Part shown: positions 1-8,677 of the stretch, piece by piece | How the letters are laid out: each line of letters starts with the position of its first letter | Position numbering within the stretch: the first letter of the stretch is position 1 | Assembly (NCBI RefSeq): GCF_900108365.1 | Contig: NZ_FNWQ01000004.1 | Coordinates: 62,001 to 126,000, forward strand | Source of the DNA: Chryseobacterium culicis | GTDB taxonomy: Bacteria > Bacteroidota > Bacteroidia > Flavobacteriales > Weeksellaceae | DNA length: 64,000 bases | Direction of reading: 5' to 3' | Program-made: the position numbers and the translations under genes | Notes under the pieces: generated by a model | Seen by the model: only the letters and a program-made list of their open reading frames with translations | What the model was told of the DNA's origin: nothing | The model's database searches: none

Positions 1-612
1 TTCGGACTGGTATTACCTCCTACTCTTGCCCCGATTCAGGTCGTAATTGTTCCGATCTTTAAAGGTGAAGAGCAGTTAGAACAAATCAGTGAAGTAGCGT
101 TGGATATTCAGGCTAAACTGAGAGCGAAAGGTATTTCGGTGAAGTTCGACAATGATACTCAGAACAAACCGGGGTGGAAATTTGCAGAATACGAATTAAA
201 AGGAGTTCCTGTAAGAATTGCCATGGGACCAAGAGACCTTGAAAACAAATCTGTAGAAATTGCAAGAAGAGATAATCTTACCAAAGAAGTTCGTTCTATT
301 GAAGGTCTTGATTCTTATATCGAAGAATTATTGAAAACAATTCAGCAGGATATTTATAACAAAGCTTTTGAATTCAGAAAAAATAATATTACCAAAGTAG
401 ATACTTACGAAGAATTTAAAAAAGTTCTTGAAGAAAAAGGCGGCTTCATCTATGCACATTGGGACGGAACAGCGGAAGAAGAAGAGCAAATTAAGGATGA
501 AACCAAGGCAACAATCAGATGTATTCCTCTTGACGATGACGTAGAAGAAGGAATTTCTTTAATATCCGGAAAACCTTCTAAGAGACGTGTACTATTCGCA
601 AAAGCTTATTAA
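1..612 (+). CDS. proS: prolyl-tRNA synthetase, C-terminal part (5' end outside window)
   Basis: The reading frame is open from the first base, so only the last 203 residues are present. Prolyl-tRNA synthetase charges tRNA-Pro in the cytoplasm. The visible part starts in the class IIa anticodon-binding domain ([10 protein letters not shown]) and continues through [16 protein letters not shown] and the GPRDLE segment. It then runs into a C-terminal domain that ends in KAY. That Tyr-terminated extension is typical of the archaeal/eukaryal-type ProRS found in many Bacteroidota, as opposed to the long bacterial form with an editing insertion. The gene stands alone here, followed by a 119-bp gap. 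Confidence 0.93.
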   Translation, partial: FGLVLPPTLAPIQVVIVPIFKGEEQLEQISEVALDIQAKLRAKGISVKFDNDTQNKPGWKFAEYELKGVPVRIAMGPRDLENKSVEIARRDNLTKEVRSIEGLDSYIEELLKTIQQDIYNKAFEFRKNNITKVDTYEEFKKVLEEKGGFIYAHWDGTAEEEEQIKDETKATIRCIPLDDDVEEGISLISGKPSKRRVLFAKAY

Positions 613-731
613 AAATTTTAATTATTTAGAATAAAATCATTAAAATCTAAAGAAATATTCAAAAAAAAATGACGTTTGGACGGATTTTTGTTTAAATTTA
701 TGTCAACATTAATCAAAAAAATTTATTTATT

Positions 732-2063
732 ATGTCTTTAAATGTCATTGATTTAATTAAAGGACAATTAGGTCCCGCTTTGGTTTCGCAGGCTGCATCG
801 CAGTTTGGGGAAAGTGAATCCGGTATTTCTAAAGCAATTGGCGGATTATTGCCTGCCGTAGTAGGTGGTCTGGCCAATAACGCAGATAAGCCTGGCGTTG
901 TGGATGCTATTACACAAGCCTCATCAAGTGGAATTTTAGGTAATTTGTTAGGCGGATCGTCCAGTAATCCTATTATCTCTAACTTGTTAACTACAATTTT
1001 CGGAGATAAGGTAGGTGCACTGGTAAATTCCATAGCAAGTTTTTCGGGGATCAGCAACAGTTCTGCGGGTTCTTTGTTAAACCTTGTAACAGGAGCAACA
1101 GTAGGTACAGTAGGAAAATATGCGGCAGACAATAATTTGGGTGCTTCCGGTATTTCCAGCTTACTGAATGACCAGAAAGGCATTGTTTCTTCTTTACTTC
1201 CTGCAGGTCTTTCTTTGGCTTCTTTCGGATTAGGCGCCGAAAACTGGTTTGGCCAGGCAAAAGAAACGGTTTCTTCGGTAACTTCTACTGCTAAAGATAA
1301 CATCGCAGAAGGTGTAGCTACAGCAAGAGAAAATGTTTCTGAAGGAGCAAGAGAAGTAAGAGAAAGATTTGAAAATAATAACAACAATAATCAAGGCGGA
1401 GGTTCAATCTGGAAATGGTTGCTTCCGCTTTTATTATTGATAGCAGCTGCTTATTTCCTGTGGAAACAGTGTGAGAAAAAACAGACAACGACTACCACTA
1501 CCACCACGTCTGACTCTGCCAGCACAGGTTCAACAACAGATACTGCAGCCACAGCTACAACTACAACAACAGCTCCGGCTACCGTTAAAACCGATGAGGA
1601 CATTGATCTTAACGGTGTTATGCTGAAAGGTTATAAAGGAGGAATGGAAGATCAGATGATTGCCTTCCTGAAATCCGGTGGTTACAAAAATGCTGCTGAC
1701 GATTCTGCATTGAAAGATAAGTGGTATGATTTCGACCATGTTAACTTTAAAATGGGAAGCTCTACTGAGCTTGAAGCAGGTTCGCAAGGACAATTAGACA
1801 ACTTGGTAGCAATCCTTAAAGCTTTCCCTGATGCAAAAATCAAAGTAGGAGGTTACACGGATAAAACAGGAAACGAAGCGAATAATGTAAAATTATCAAA
1901 AGCAAGAGCTGAATTCATTAAAGCCGCTTTAACCAAAGCCGGCGTTGGTTCACAGGTAATTGCTGCAGATGGTTACGGAAGCCAGTTTGCTAAAGTAGAT
2001 GCAAAAGCTTCTGATGCTGAAAGAGCTGCTGACAGAAAAATGTCTATCCGATTTGCAAAATAA
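732..2063 (+). CDS. DUF937 / OmpA-family envelope protein
   Basis: This 443-residue protein has three parts. Residues about 1-170 are a glycine/serine-rich DUF937-like region (GGLLPAVVGGLANN, LLGGSSSNP). A single membrane segment lies at about 226-244 (WLLPLLLLIAAAYFLW), followed by a Thr-rich low-complexity linker at about 250-285. The C-terminus (about 325-443) is an OmpA-type peptidoglycan-binding domain, with GGYTDKTGNEANNVKLSKARA and a closing AADRKMSIRF. No signal peptide is visible, so the N-terminal domain probably faces the cytoplasm and the OmpA domain reaches into the periplasm to bind peptidoglycan. The family is common in Flavobacteriia and its exact role is unknown. A strong hairpin terminator follows. 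Confidence 0.85.
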   Translation: MSLNVIDLIKGQLGPALVSQAASQFGESESGISKAIGGLLPAVVGGLANNADKPGVVDAITQASSSGILGNLLGGSSSNPIISNLLTTIFGDKVGALVNSIASFSGISNSSAGSLLNLVTGATVGTVGKYAADNNLGASGISSLLNDQKGIVSSLLPAGLSLASFGLGAENWFGQAKETVSSVTSTAKDNIAEGVATARENVSEGAREVRERFENNNNNNQGGGSIWKWLLPLLLLIAAAYFLWKQCEKKQTTTTTTTTSDSASTGSTTDTAATATTTTTAPATVKTDEDIDLNGVMLKGYKGGMEDQMIAFLKSGGYKNAADDSALKDKWYDFDHVNFKMGSSTELEAGSQGQLDNLVAILKAFPDAKIKVGGYTDKTGNEANNVKLSKARAEFIKAALTKAGVGSQVIAADGYGSQFAKVDAKASDAERAADRKMSIRFAK

Positions 2064-2086
2064 TCTTTAGACTGAATAAAAATTAG

Positions 2087-2117
2087 ATCCCGGAAAGTCA
2101 TTTTCCGGGATTTTTTT
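2087..2117 (+). terminator. intrinsic terminator after the OmpA-family gene
   Basis: ATCCCGGAAA (2087-2096) pairs with TTTCCGGGAT (2102-2111) around a short loop and is followed by a run of T to 2117. It lies 24 nt after the stop codon. Confidence 0.85.
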
Positions 2118-2150
2118 ACACCATGACTTTTCTGTTTACATTTATTTAAT

Positions 2151-2174
2151 TAAATTTGTTAGTCATTTCTAACA
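2151..2174 (+). promoter_or_regulatory. mntH promoter -7 box overlapped by a perfect dyad (candidate metal-regulator operator)
   Basis: TAAATTTG (2151-2158) matches the Bacteroidota -7 consensus TAnnTTTG. Overlapping it, TGTTAG (2157-2162) and CTAACA (2169-2174) form a perfect 6-6-6 inverted repeat that ends 3 nt before the mntH start codon. The dyad therefore covers the end of the -7 box and the predicted transcription start, the usual position for a repressor. The TTAG/CTAA half-sites resemble DtxR/MntR-type boxes. That assignment is inferred from the regulated gene and the half-site; no regulator gene lies nearby. Confidence 0.5.
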
Positions 2175-2177
2175 TTT

Positions 2178-3512
2178 ATGAATTTCAATATAAAAAGCGC
2201 CTGGCGAAAAGATAAAACAACCCATTCCTTATCAGAGGTTTATTCATCAATTAAAGTACCCAAAAATGCAACCTTCTGGAGGAAATATCTTGCTTTTGCA
2301 GGCCCGGGTCTGATGATTGCCGTAGGATATATGGACCCGGGAAACTGGGCTACTGATATTGCCGGCGGTGCTCAGTTTGGGTACACGTTACTTTCAGTGA
2401 TTCTTATTTCTAATATTTTCGCAGTAGTTCTGCAGCATTTGTCTGTAAAGCTCGGCGTAGTTGCAGAACGAGATCTTGCACAGGCATGTAGAGATCATTT
2501 CAGCCCTGCCACCAACTTTATACTTTGGGTATTCTGTGAGATAGCCATTGCCGCCTGTGATCTCGCCGAGGTCATCGGTTCTGCTATTGCCCTTAATTTA
2601 TTATTCCACATTCCATTAATCTGGGGAATTGTCATTACAACAGTGGATGTTTTGATCATTCTTTTACTTCAGTCCAAAGGTTTCAGATGGATAGAGAGTA
2701 TTGTGGGAGGACTTATATTCATTATTCTGGCGTGTTTCGTGTATGAAATTATCATTTCACAACCAGCTTTTACTGAAATTTTGGGAGGTTTGGTTCCGCA
2801 AAAGGAAATCATTCAGAATCCTGCCATGCTTTATATTGCGATTGGAATTTTAGGCGCTACGGTAATGCCCCACAATTTATACCTCCACAGCAGTATTGTA
2901 CAGACAAGAGACTATACCCGTGATACAAAAGGGAAAAAAGAAGCCATAAAATTTGCCACGCTGGACAGTACGGTTTCGCTGATGCTGGCTTTCTTCATCA
3001 ATGCGGCAATCCTTATTCTGGCTGCTGCCACATTCCATACAACGGGTAATGAACATGTTGCGGATATTCATGATGCCTATAAAATGCTTACCCCTATTCT
3101 GGGAGCTTCTATGGCGAGTATTGCATTTGCTATCGCCCTACTGGCATCCGGACAAAACTCCACCTTAACAGGAACTTTAGCAGGACAGATCGTGATGGAA
3201 GGCTTCCTGAATATCAGATTAAAACCATGGCTGAGAAGGCTTATTACTAGACTTATTGCGGTAATTCCGGCACTTATCGTAGCGATTCTCTACGGTGAAC
3301 AGGGAACAACTGAGCTGCTGGTTTTAAGCCAGGTAATCTTATCCATGCAGCTTAGCTTTGCCGTTGTTCCATTGGTGATGTTTACCAATGATAAAGCGAA
3401 GATGGGAGAATTTGTCAATAAACCGTTTCTTAAAGTCTGTGTCTGGATTATTTCCGCTATTATCATTGTTTTAAACCTTTACCTGCTCTATCAGACGTTT
3501 ACAGGAAAATAG
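2178..3512 (+). CDS. mntH: Nramp-family divalent metal transporter (MntH-like)
   Basis: This 444-residue inner-membrane protein has about eleven hydrophobic segments and both Nramp signatures. DPGN occurs at residues 53-56 (in YMDPGNWATD) and MPHN at 230-233; these are the two broken helices that form the metal site. The family couples proton entry to uptake of Mn2+ or Fe2+. The length is normal for a bacterial MntH. The gene is monocistronic, flanked by terminator-like hairpins, and has a palindromic operator-like site directly before the start codon, consistent with metal-dependent repression. Whether it prefers Mn or Fe cannot be told from sequence alone. Confidence 0.93.
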   Translation: MNFNIKSAWRKDKTTHSLSEVYSSIKVPKNATFWRKYLAFAGPGLMIAVGYMDPGNWATDIAGGAQFGYTLLSVILISNIFAVVLQHLSVKLGVVAERDLAQACRDHFSPATNFILWVFCEIAIAACDLAEVIGSAIALNLLFHIPLIWGIVITTVDVLIILLLQSKGFRWIESIVGGLIFIILACFVYEIIISQPAFTEILGGLVPQKEIIQNPAMLYIAIGILGATVMPHNLYLHSSIVQTRDYTRDTKGKKEAIKFATLDSTVSLMLAFFINAAILILAAATFHTTGNEHVADIHDAYKMLTPILGASMASIAFAIALLASGQNSTLTGTLAGQIVMEGFLNIRLKPWLRRLITRLIAVIPALIVAILYGEQGTTELLVLSQVILSMQLSFAVVPLVMFTNDKAKMGEFVNKPFLKVCVWIISAIIIVLNLYLLYQTFTGK

Positions 3513-3534
3513 GATAAATTATTATATTTTTAAC

Positions 3535-3576
3535 ATTGACTATTAGCCGCTATTACTTAGACGACTGATAGTCAAT
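3535..3576 (+). terminator. stem-loop downstream of mntH, weak terminator candidate
   Basis: ATTGACTAT (3535-3543) is the exact reverse complement of ATAGTCAAT (3568-3576), with a 24-nt loop. The arms can be extended with one bulge. The T-tract is poor, so termination is uncertain. The rest of the 3513-3748 gap shows only a candidate grpE -7 box, TATATTTG at 3700-3707. Confidence 0.35.
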
Positions 3577-3748
3577 TGTTATTTTACAGATTCAATTGTA
3601 AAAACAGTGTCTCTAAAAGTAGCGAAGTGATTGACATATTCCGTGCTTACTGTTCCTAACTTATCTCTTCTTCAAATTTCTGCCTTAATGTCCTGATTTT
3701 ATATTTGGCAGGCTCTTTGTCAAACAATCAGTAAATAAATATTGAATT

Positions 3749-4285
3749 ATGGAAAACCAGGATATTAACGAAGAAAGCATCAATAATCAGGAAGAAAACA
3801 ATGTTCAGAATGACGCAGCATCTCAGGACAATGTGACAGCAGCTCTTTCTCCAGAGGAACTTTTGGCAGAAGAAAAAGACCGTTACATCAGATTGTATGC
3901 TGAGTTCGAAAACTATAAAAAAAGAACGAGCAAAGAGAAGATGGAATTCTTTCAGTACGCCAACCAGGAGATGATGGTTTCAATGTTAGGGGTTTTGGAT
4001 GATTTTGAAAGAGCATTAAAAGAAATTGCTAAAAACGGAAATCCGGCTGATCTTCAGGGTGTAGAACTGATCTATCAGAAATTCAAGAATAAACTTGCTG
4101 AAAAAGGGTTAAAAACAATGGAAGTAAAGGCTGGTGACAGCTTTGATGTTGATTTCCATGAAGCGATTACTCAAATCCCTGCCCCATCGGAAGATTTGAA
4201 AGGAAAAATCGTAGATGTTATTGAAACAGGGTATACTTTAGGGGATAAAGTGATCCGTTTTGCAAAAGTAGTAACAGGAAATTAA
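3749..4285 (+). CDS. grpE: nucleotide exchange factor GrpE
   Basis: The 178-residue cytoplasmic protein drives ADP release from DnaK. An acidic, Asn/Gln-rich N-terminus (about residues 1-40) leads into the long coiled coil (EDRYIRLYAEFENYKKRTSKEK in outline). The C-terminal beta-wing carries the family signature around VEVIETGYTLGDKVIRFAKV. Length is normal. It lies 101 bp upstream of dnaJ on the same strand, the usual Bacteroidota grpE-dnaJ pairing; dnaK is not in the window. A candidate promoter -7 box, TATATTTG, lies at 3700-3707. No obvious CIRCE element was seen. Confidence 0.95.
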   Translation: MENQDINEESINNQEENNVQNDAASQDNVTAALSPEELLAEEKDRYIRLYAEFENYKKRTSKEKMEFFQYANQEMMVSMLGVLDDFERALKEIAKNGNPADLQGVELIYQKFKNKLAEKGLKTMEVKAGDSFDVDFHEAITQIPAPSEDLKGKIVDVIETGYTLGDKVIRFAKVVTGN

Positions 4286-4286
4286 A

Positions 4287-4386
4287 ATTCATAAATGATA
4301 AATGATGAGTGATAATTGATGAATGTTTCACTTATTAGCTTTACAATATCTTTTATCATTTATCAATAATCAATTATACAATTGTC
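4287..4386. repeat. AT-rich grpE-dnaJ spacer with inverted repeat
   Basis: ATAAATGATAAA near the start of the spacer is the reverse complement of TTTATCATTTAT near its end. Short TGATAATTGAT/ATCAATTAT words are also present on both sides. The spacer could fold into an AT-rich hairpin between the two cistrons. Similar TGATGAATGAT words recur near 38920-38930. No gene is visible. Confidence 0.4.
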
Positions 4387-5505
4387 ATGTCAAAAAGAGA
4401 TTATTACGAGGTTCTTGAGATCAGCAAATCTGCATCCGCCGACGAAATAAAAAAAGCATACCGTAAAATGGCCATCAAATTCCACCCGGATAAAAATCCC
4501 GGGGATAAAGAGGCTGAAGAAAAATTTAAAGAAGCTGCTGAAGCTTATGAAGTTCTGAGCGATGATCAGAAGCGTGCAAGATACGACCAGTTCGGTCATG
4601 CAGGAGTAGGCGGAAATGGCGGCTTTGGAGGCGGAGGCTTCGGAGGCGGAATGAACATGGAAGATATTTTCAGCCAGTTTGGCGATATTTTCGGTGGCGG
4701 CTTCGGAGGATTTGGCGGCGGCGGCGGAGGCCGCCAGCAGGTGAAAGGTTCTAATTTAAGAATCCGAATCAAGCTGAACCTTGAGGAAATGGTAAATGGT
4801 ACTCAGAAAACCATCAAGGTAAAAAAAATGAAGATGGCAGAAGGTGCCACTTCAAAAACATGTCCTACCTGTAACGGTTCCGGTGTTCAGTTAAAAGTAA
4901 TGAATACCATGTTCGGCCAAATGCAGACTCAAACTACCTGCAGCACTTGCCAGGGAATTGGAAAGGTTGCTGACAAAATTCCTGCAGGAGCCAACGCACA
5001 GGGACTAATCAAAGATGAAGAGGAAATCGCGATAAACATTCCGGCAGGAGCCAGAGACGGTATTCAGCTTAACGTAAGAGGAAAAGGAAATGACGCTCCA
5101 TTTGGAGGGGTACCGGGAGATCTGTTGGTGATCATTGAAGAGGAAGTAGATCAGACCATCAAGAGAGAGGGTGACAATCTTCATCAGGAGCTTTATGTTT
5201 CATTTGCAGAAGCTGCTTTAGGAACTAAAAAAGAAATTCCTACTGTAGGCGGAAAAGTGAAAATTACTGTTGATCCGGGAACCCAGTCCGGAAAGATCTT
5301 AAGATTGGCAGGAAAAGGACTTCCAAGCATCGACAGCTATGGTAAGGGAGACATGTTTATCCACATTAATGTCTGGACACCGCAGAAGCTTACTAAAGAG
5401 CAGAAAGACTTCTTTGAAAAGCAGATGTCCAGCGGAGAAATGGTAGCAGAACCATCCGGAAAGGAAAAAACTTTTTTTGATAAAGTAAAAGATTTATTCA
5501 ACTAA
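4387..5505 (+). CDS. dnaJ: molecular chaperone DnaJ (type I Hsp40 with one zinc centre)
   Basis: The 372-residue co-chaperone stimulates DnaK ATPase and delivers substrates. The J domain spans residues 1-70 with HPD at 33-35, and a long Gly/Phe-rich linker spans about 72-116. The cysteine-rich domain holds only two CxxCxGxG motifs, CPTCNGSG (159-166) and CSTCQGIG (185-192). Canonical DnaJ has four, so the centre built from motifs 1 and 4 is missing and is replaced by [12 protein letters not shown] and IPAGANAQG. The substrate-binding and dimerisation domains follow and look complete. I recall the same two-motif arrangement from other Flavobacteriia, so it is probably a lineage trait. A terminator follows directly. 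Confidence 0.95.
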   Translation: MSKRDYYEVLEISKSASADEIKKAYRKMAIKFHPDKNPGDKEAEEKFKEAAEAYEVLSDDQKRARYDQFGHAGVGGNGGFGGGGFGGGMNMEDIFSQFGDIFGGGFGGFGGGGGGRQQVKGSNLRIRIKLNLEEMVNGTQKTIKVKKMKMAEGATSKTCPTCNGSGVQLKVMNTMFGQMQTQTTCSTCQGIGKVADKIPAGANAQGLIKDEEEIAINIPAGARDGIQLNVRGKGNDAPFGGVPGDLLVIIEEEVDQTIKREGDNLHQELYVSFAEAALGTKKEIPTVGGKVKITVDPGTQSGKILRLAGKGLPSIDSYGKGDMFIHINVWTPQKLTKEQKDFFEKQMSSGEMVAEPSGKEKTFFDKVKDLFN

Positions 5506-5510
5506 TATAG

Positions 5511-5541
5511 AAAAAGAGACTTTTTACAAGTCTCTTTTTTT
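5511..5541 (+). terminator. dnaJ intrinsic terminator
   Basis: AAAAAGAGACTT pairs with AAGTCTCTTTTT around a short TTTACA loop and is followed by T residues. It starts 6 nt after the dnaJ stop. Confidence 0.85.
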
Positions 5542-5598
5542 GTTTAAAGTTCAAAGTTTTATATTCAAGGTTTAAATTTATCTTTAAGGCCGATTATA

Positions 5599-5632
5599 AA
5601 AAATCCTGCACTCTTTCGGGTACAGGATTTTT
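5599..5632 (-). terminator. terminator between convergent dnaJ and the DUF808 gene
   Basis: AAAAATCCTG (5599-5608) pairs with CAGGATTTTT (5623-5632). It lies 25 nt beyond the stop of the minus-strand gene and ends in T on either strand, so it can work in both directions. Confidence 0.7.
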
Positions 5633-5656
5633 CTGGTTATTTAATTCTAATTCTGT

Positions 5657-6541
5657 TTATTTTTTTGCCACTAAAGAATAGATTCCTTTTCCTAAAGTAA
5701 ATACGGCAACCGCTATCAGTCCGCCTGCAATACCAAGCGTAAGCTCTTTCAAAACATCCGGCCATGTTGGAAGTACACCATGAAAGAATTCAATTCTATG
5801 CAGAAAAATTCCACCTGCAACCATTATTAAAGCAATTGTTCCTACCACTCCTAATATTTTAATAACAATAGGTAAAGCCTTCACTAAAAGATGGCCAAGC
5901 TTTCCGAAAAAACCTTTATCATGACTTTTCTTTATTAATTTAAATCCTGCATCATCCATTCTTACGATCAAAGCTACAATTCCATAAACTCCAACAGTAG
6001 CGATAAATGCAACCAAGCTCGTTACTAAAATCTGCGTAATAAAAGGATGACTTTCTTCCAATACGGTTCCTAAAGCAATAATAACGATCTCGATTGATAA
6101 AATAAAATCAGTTGTAATTGCCGATTTCACTTTCTCTTTTTCAATTTCTTCAGAACTTTTTTCGTCTTCTTCAATTTCCTCTATAACTTCATGCCCCTTT
6201 TTGTCACGGTGAAAAAGAAATTCTATTACTTTTTCAACGCCTTCAAAAGCCAGATAAAATCCTCCAAGGATCAACACATAATTAATAGCCGGAGCATACA
6301 GCCAATTAAGTAAAAAGACGATAGGCAGAATGATCAGTTTATTGATAAAAGAACCTTTTGTAATTGCCCACAGAACCGGAAGTTCTCTGGAAGAAAGAAA
6401 ACCGGTGGCCTTTTCGGCATTTACAGCAAGGTCATCTCCTAAAATTCCTGCAGTTTTTTGGGTAGCAATCTTACTGGTAACCGCTACATCATCCATCAAT
6501 GCTGCAATATCATCCAAAATTGCAAAAAAGCCTGATGCCAT
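5657..6541 (-). CDS. DUF808 family membrane protein (YedI-like)
   Basis: The 294-residue protein begins with the DUF808 signature (MASGFFAILDDIAALMDDVA, followed by SKIATQKTAGILGDDLAVNA). Six or so hydrophobic segments follow, at about 60-120, 145-195 and 215-290. A charged acidic cytoplasmic loop (EEIEEDEKSSEEIEKEK) lies near residue 125-140. E. coli YedI is the reference member; its function is unknown, though transport has been suggested. Upstream on the minus strand, TATTTTTG at 6583-6576 is a good -7 box, about 35 nt before the start codon. The gene is monocistronic and convergent with dnaJ. Confidence 0.85.
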   Translation of the reverse strand: MASGFFAILDDIAALMDDVAVTSKIATQKTAGILGDDLAVNAEKATGFLSSRELPVLWAITKGSFINKLIILPIVFLLNWLYAPAINYVLILGGFYLAFEGVEKVIEFLFHRDKKGHEVIEEIEEDEKSSEEIEKEKVKSAITTDFILSIEIVIIALGTVLEESHPFITQILVTSLVAFIATVGVYGIVALIVRMDDAGFKLIKKSHDKGFFGKLGHLLVKALPIVIKILGVVGTIALIMVAGGIFLHRIEFFHGVLPTWPDVLKELTLGIAGGLIAVAVFTLGKGIYSLVAKK

Positions 6542-6696
6542 ATTTTAATTTTTTTTTAATCTTTGTTAAGTCCAGCAAAAATAAATATTTAATTCCGTTT
6601 TTAGATTCATTATCTGACAATAATTTTGAAATTTATAAGAGTCGCTAAGCAATCCTTCCATTTCAATATTTTATATCTTTGTTTAAAACCTTTTCA

Positions 6697-7179
6697 ATGG
6701 ATCAGAACTGGGAAACCCAACTACAGAGGATATGGCTGCAATTTGGAAAAATAAGCAGTGAAGACTTTAATCAGCAAATTAAAAATCATGTAGAATTACT
6801 AACCGAAAAGGATTCCCGAGCTATTGGCGATTTTGAAAGGGCCTGTGCTTTTGATTCCACAGGGTATGAAATGGAAGCGGAACCTTTGTACAGATCTGCA
6901 TTGGAAAATGGATTAACCGGTTTGCGCAGAAGAAGAGCAAGGATTCAGCTGGCAAGTACCTTGAGAAATAATGGCAAAATAGAAGAAAGCATCCAAATTT
7001 TAAGGGAAGAAAAAGCCCATTATTCTGATGAACTGAATGATGCGGTAGATTCTTTTTTAGCATTGTCCCTTTCTTCGGCCGGAAAACAGAAGGAAGCTTT
7101 ATCCTTAGCATTGAAAGCAATATCAAAACATTTACCCAGATACGGTCATTCTTTAAACCGCTATGCTGAAAACCTTTAG
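6697..7179 (+). CDS. tetratricopeptide-repeat protein
   Basis: The 160-residue cytoplasmic protein is built of helical repeats. Recognisable TPR pieces are YEMEAEPLYRSALENGLTG, ARIQLASTLRNNGKIEESIQIL and FLALSLSSAGKQKEALSLALKAI. It resembles the short TPR_5-type family, about which little is known. I chose the ATG at 6697 because the upstream in-frame TTG at 6679 lies inside the sequence TATCTTTG (6674-6681), which is a perfect -7 promoter box and unlikely to be coding. It probably mediates protein-protein contacts; the partner is unknown. Confidence 0.75.
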   Translation: MDQNWETQLQRIWLQFGKISSEDFNQQIKNHVELLTEKDSRAIGDFERACAFDSTGYEMEAEPLYRSALENGLTGLRRRRARIQLASTLRNNGKIEESIQILREEKAHYSDELNDAVDSFLALSLSSAGKQKEALSLALKAISKHLPRYGHSLNRYAENL

Positions 7180-7236
7180 TACTCCGGAAACTGACCAAAA
7201 CAGGCTTACTTTTAACCATTTTTAAAACCTGATGCT

Positions 7237-8625
7237 ATGCGACCTCAATTTCATATTTTAGCTTTGAGATATTTGTTTTTCTTTTTCAGTACAGCTTGTT
7301 CTATAAAGGCTCAGAATCAAACTAATCTCAACAGTCTTAATCAGGAAAAGAAAAGGGAAGAAATAGATGCCATTATACAAGCATTTGCAGGCATTAATAA
7401 ATTTAACGGAACCGCTTTCGTTCATTATCAGAATAAAGATATTTTCGAAAAATCATACGGCTGGCAAGATGCAGAAAAGAAAATACCCAATCAGAATAAA
7501 AGTGTGTATCAGATTGCTTCTTTAACCAAATCTTTTACGGCCCTGGTTATTGTAAAGCTCAATGAAGAAGGAAAACTCACTTTCAAAGATCCCATCTCCA
7601 AATTTATTCCTGATTATCCAAGAGGAAATGAGATTACCATAGAGCATCTGCTTACCCATACTTCAGGGATTTATGAAATACTGCGCAATAAAGAGTTTTT
7701 CAATATGCTCGCTACCGGAAAATCTATAACTAAAGATCAGGAACTTTCATTTTTTAAAAATGAACCACTGGATTTTGAGCCGGGCTCTCAATTTTCGTAT
7801 AGCAATTCAGGGTATATTGTATTAGGAATGATTATTGAAAAAGTAACGGGTCTCTCTTATGAAAACGCAGTAAGAAAAAACATCTTAGAACCTTTGAAGA
7901 TGACTCATACAGGCTTTGATTATTCAGCTCTGAAAAGTCCGTATAAAACGGTTCCTTATTCTTATATTTCAAAGACAAAACAGGAAAGAACCCAGGTGTG
8001 GAATTCTACATTAACAGGTCCTGCCGGACAAATCTACAGTACCGTTGAAGATTTATACCGTTACTATATGGGCCTTAGGGATTATAAAATTGTTTCCAAA
8101 GAAGCATTTAAAAAAGCGACTACGCCCTATTTGAGCGGTTACGGATATGGCTGGTTCATTGATGATCTGTATGGCAAAAAACTTATTAACCATGGTGGAA
8201 ATATAGAAGGATCTACAAGTTATTTTGCGATGCTTCCGGAAGACGACCTTTGCATTATCCTTCTGAACAATATCACGAGCAAAAAACTTGAAAAAGCCGG
8301 GAATACTATTTTAGCAGCCCTTTTAGGACAGTCTTATATGCTTCCTCAAACCAAAAAAGAAATAATGCTTAGCGCTGATGTACTTAAAAAATACGCAGGA
8401 GACTATCAGCTTTCCGATGAGAATATACTTCATATTTTATACAGCAACGGACAGCTTTTTATCCGGAGCAATAATGATCCCGAAATAAAAATGTTTCCGG
8501 AAAAAGAGGACGCGTTTTTCCTTCAGGATGATGACACCGAGATTTCTTTTATGTTCAAAAACGGAGAAAAAGGGGTTATTACCATTAAAAAAGGCCTTTC
8601 ATCCAAAACTGCAGAAAAGCTGTAA
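7237..8625 (+). CDS. secreted serine hydrolase, beta-lactamase/penicillin-binding (class C-like) family
   Basis: This 462-residue protein starts with a hydrophobic signal segment ending near SIKAQ. The beta-lactamase fold carries all three active-site motifs: SLTK at 95-98 (nucleophile Ser95, Lys98), YSN at 188-190 and HGG at about 319-321, in place of KTG. A C-terminal beta-rich extension (residues about 380-460) is of the DUF3471 or lipocalin-like kind common in these proteins. The family includes esterases, D-amino-acid peptidases and DD-peptidases, and class C lactamase activity cannot be assumed. The active site probably acts in the periplasm. The gene starts 57 bp after the TPR gene. 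Confidence 0.85.
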   Translation: MRPQFHILALRYLFFFFSTACSIKAQNQTNLNSLNQEKKREEIDAIIQAFAGINKFNGTAFVHYQNKDIFEKSYGWQDAEKKIPNQNKSVYQIASLTKSFTALVIVKLNEEGKLTFKDPISKFIPDYPRGNEITIEHLLTHTSGIYEILRNKEFFNMLATGKSITKDQELSFFKNEPLDFEPGSQFSYSNSGYIVLGMIIEKVTGLSYENAVRKNILEPLKMTHTGFDYSALKSPYKTVPYSYISKTKQERTQVWNSTLTGPAGQIYSTVEDLYRYYMGLRDYKIVSKEAFKKATTPYLSGYGYGWFIDDLYGKKLINHGGNIEGSTSYFAMLPEDDLCIILLNNITSKKLEKAGNTILAALLGQSYMLPQTKKEIMLSADVLKKYAGDYQLSDENILHILYSNGQLFIRSNNDPEIKMFPEKEDAFFLQDDDTEISFMFKNGEKGVITIKKGLSSKTAEKL

Positions 8626-8677
8626 TTGCCATCATAGACAGCTTCATTATTACCTGGATTTTTTGTAAATTTAATTA

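Noticed and set aside
713..1387. Long minus-strand frame opposite the OmpA-family gene
   Set aside because: It is the antisense shadow of a repetitive Gly/Ser/Ala-rich coding region, with no promoter and implausible composition.
6679..6696. TTG start adding six residues to the TPR protein
   Set aside because: The TTG is part of the -7 box TATCTTTG; the ATG at 6697 is a better start.
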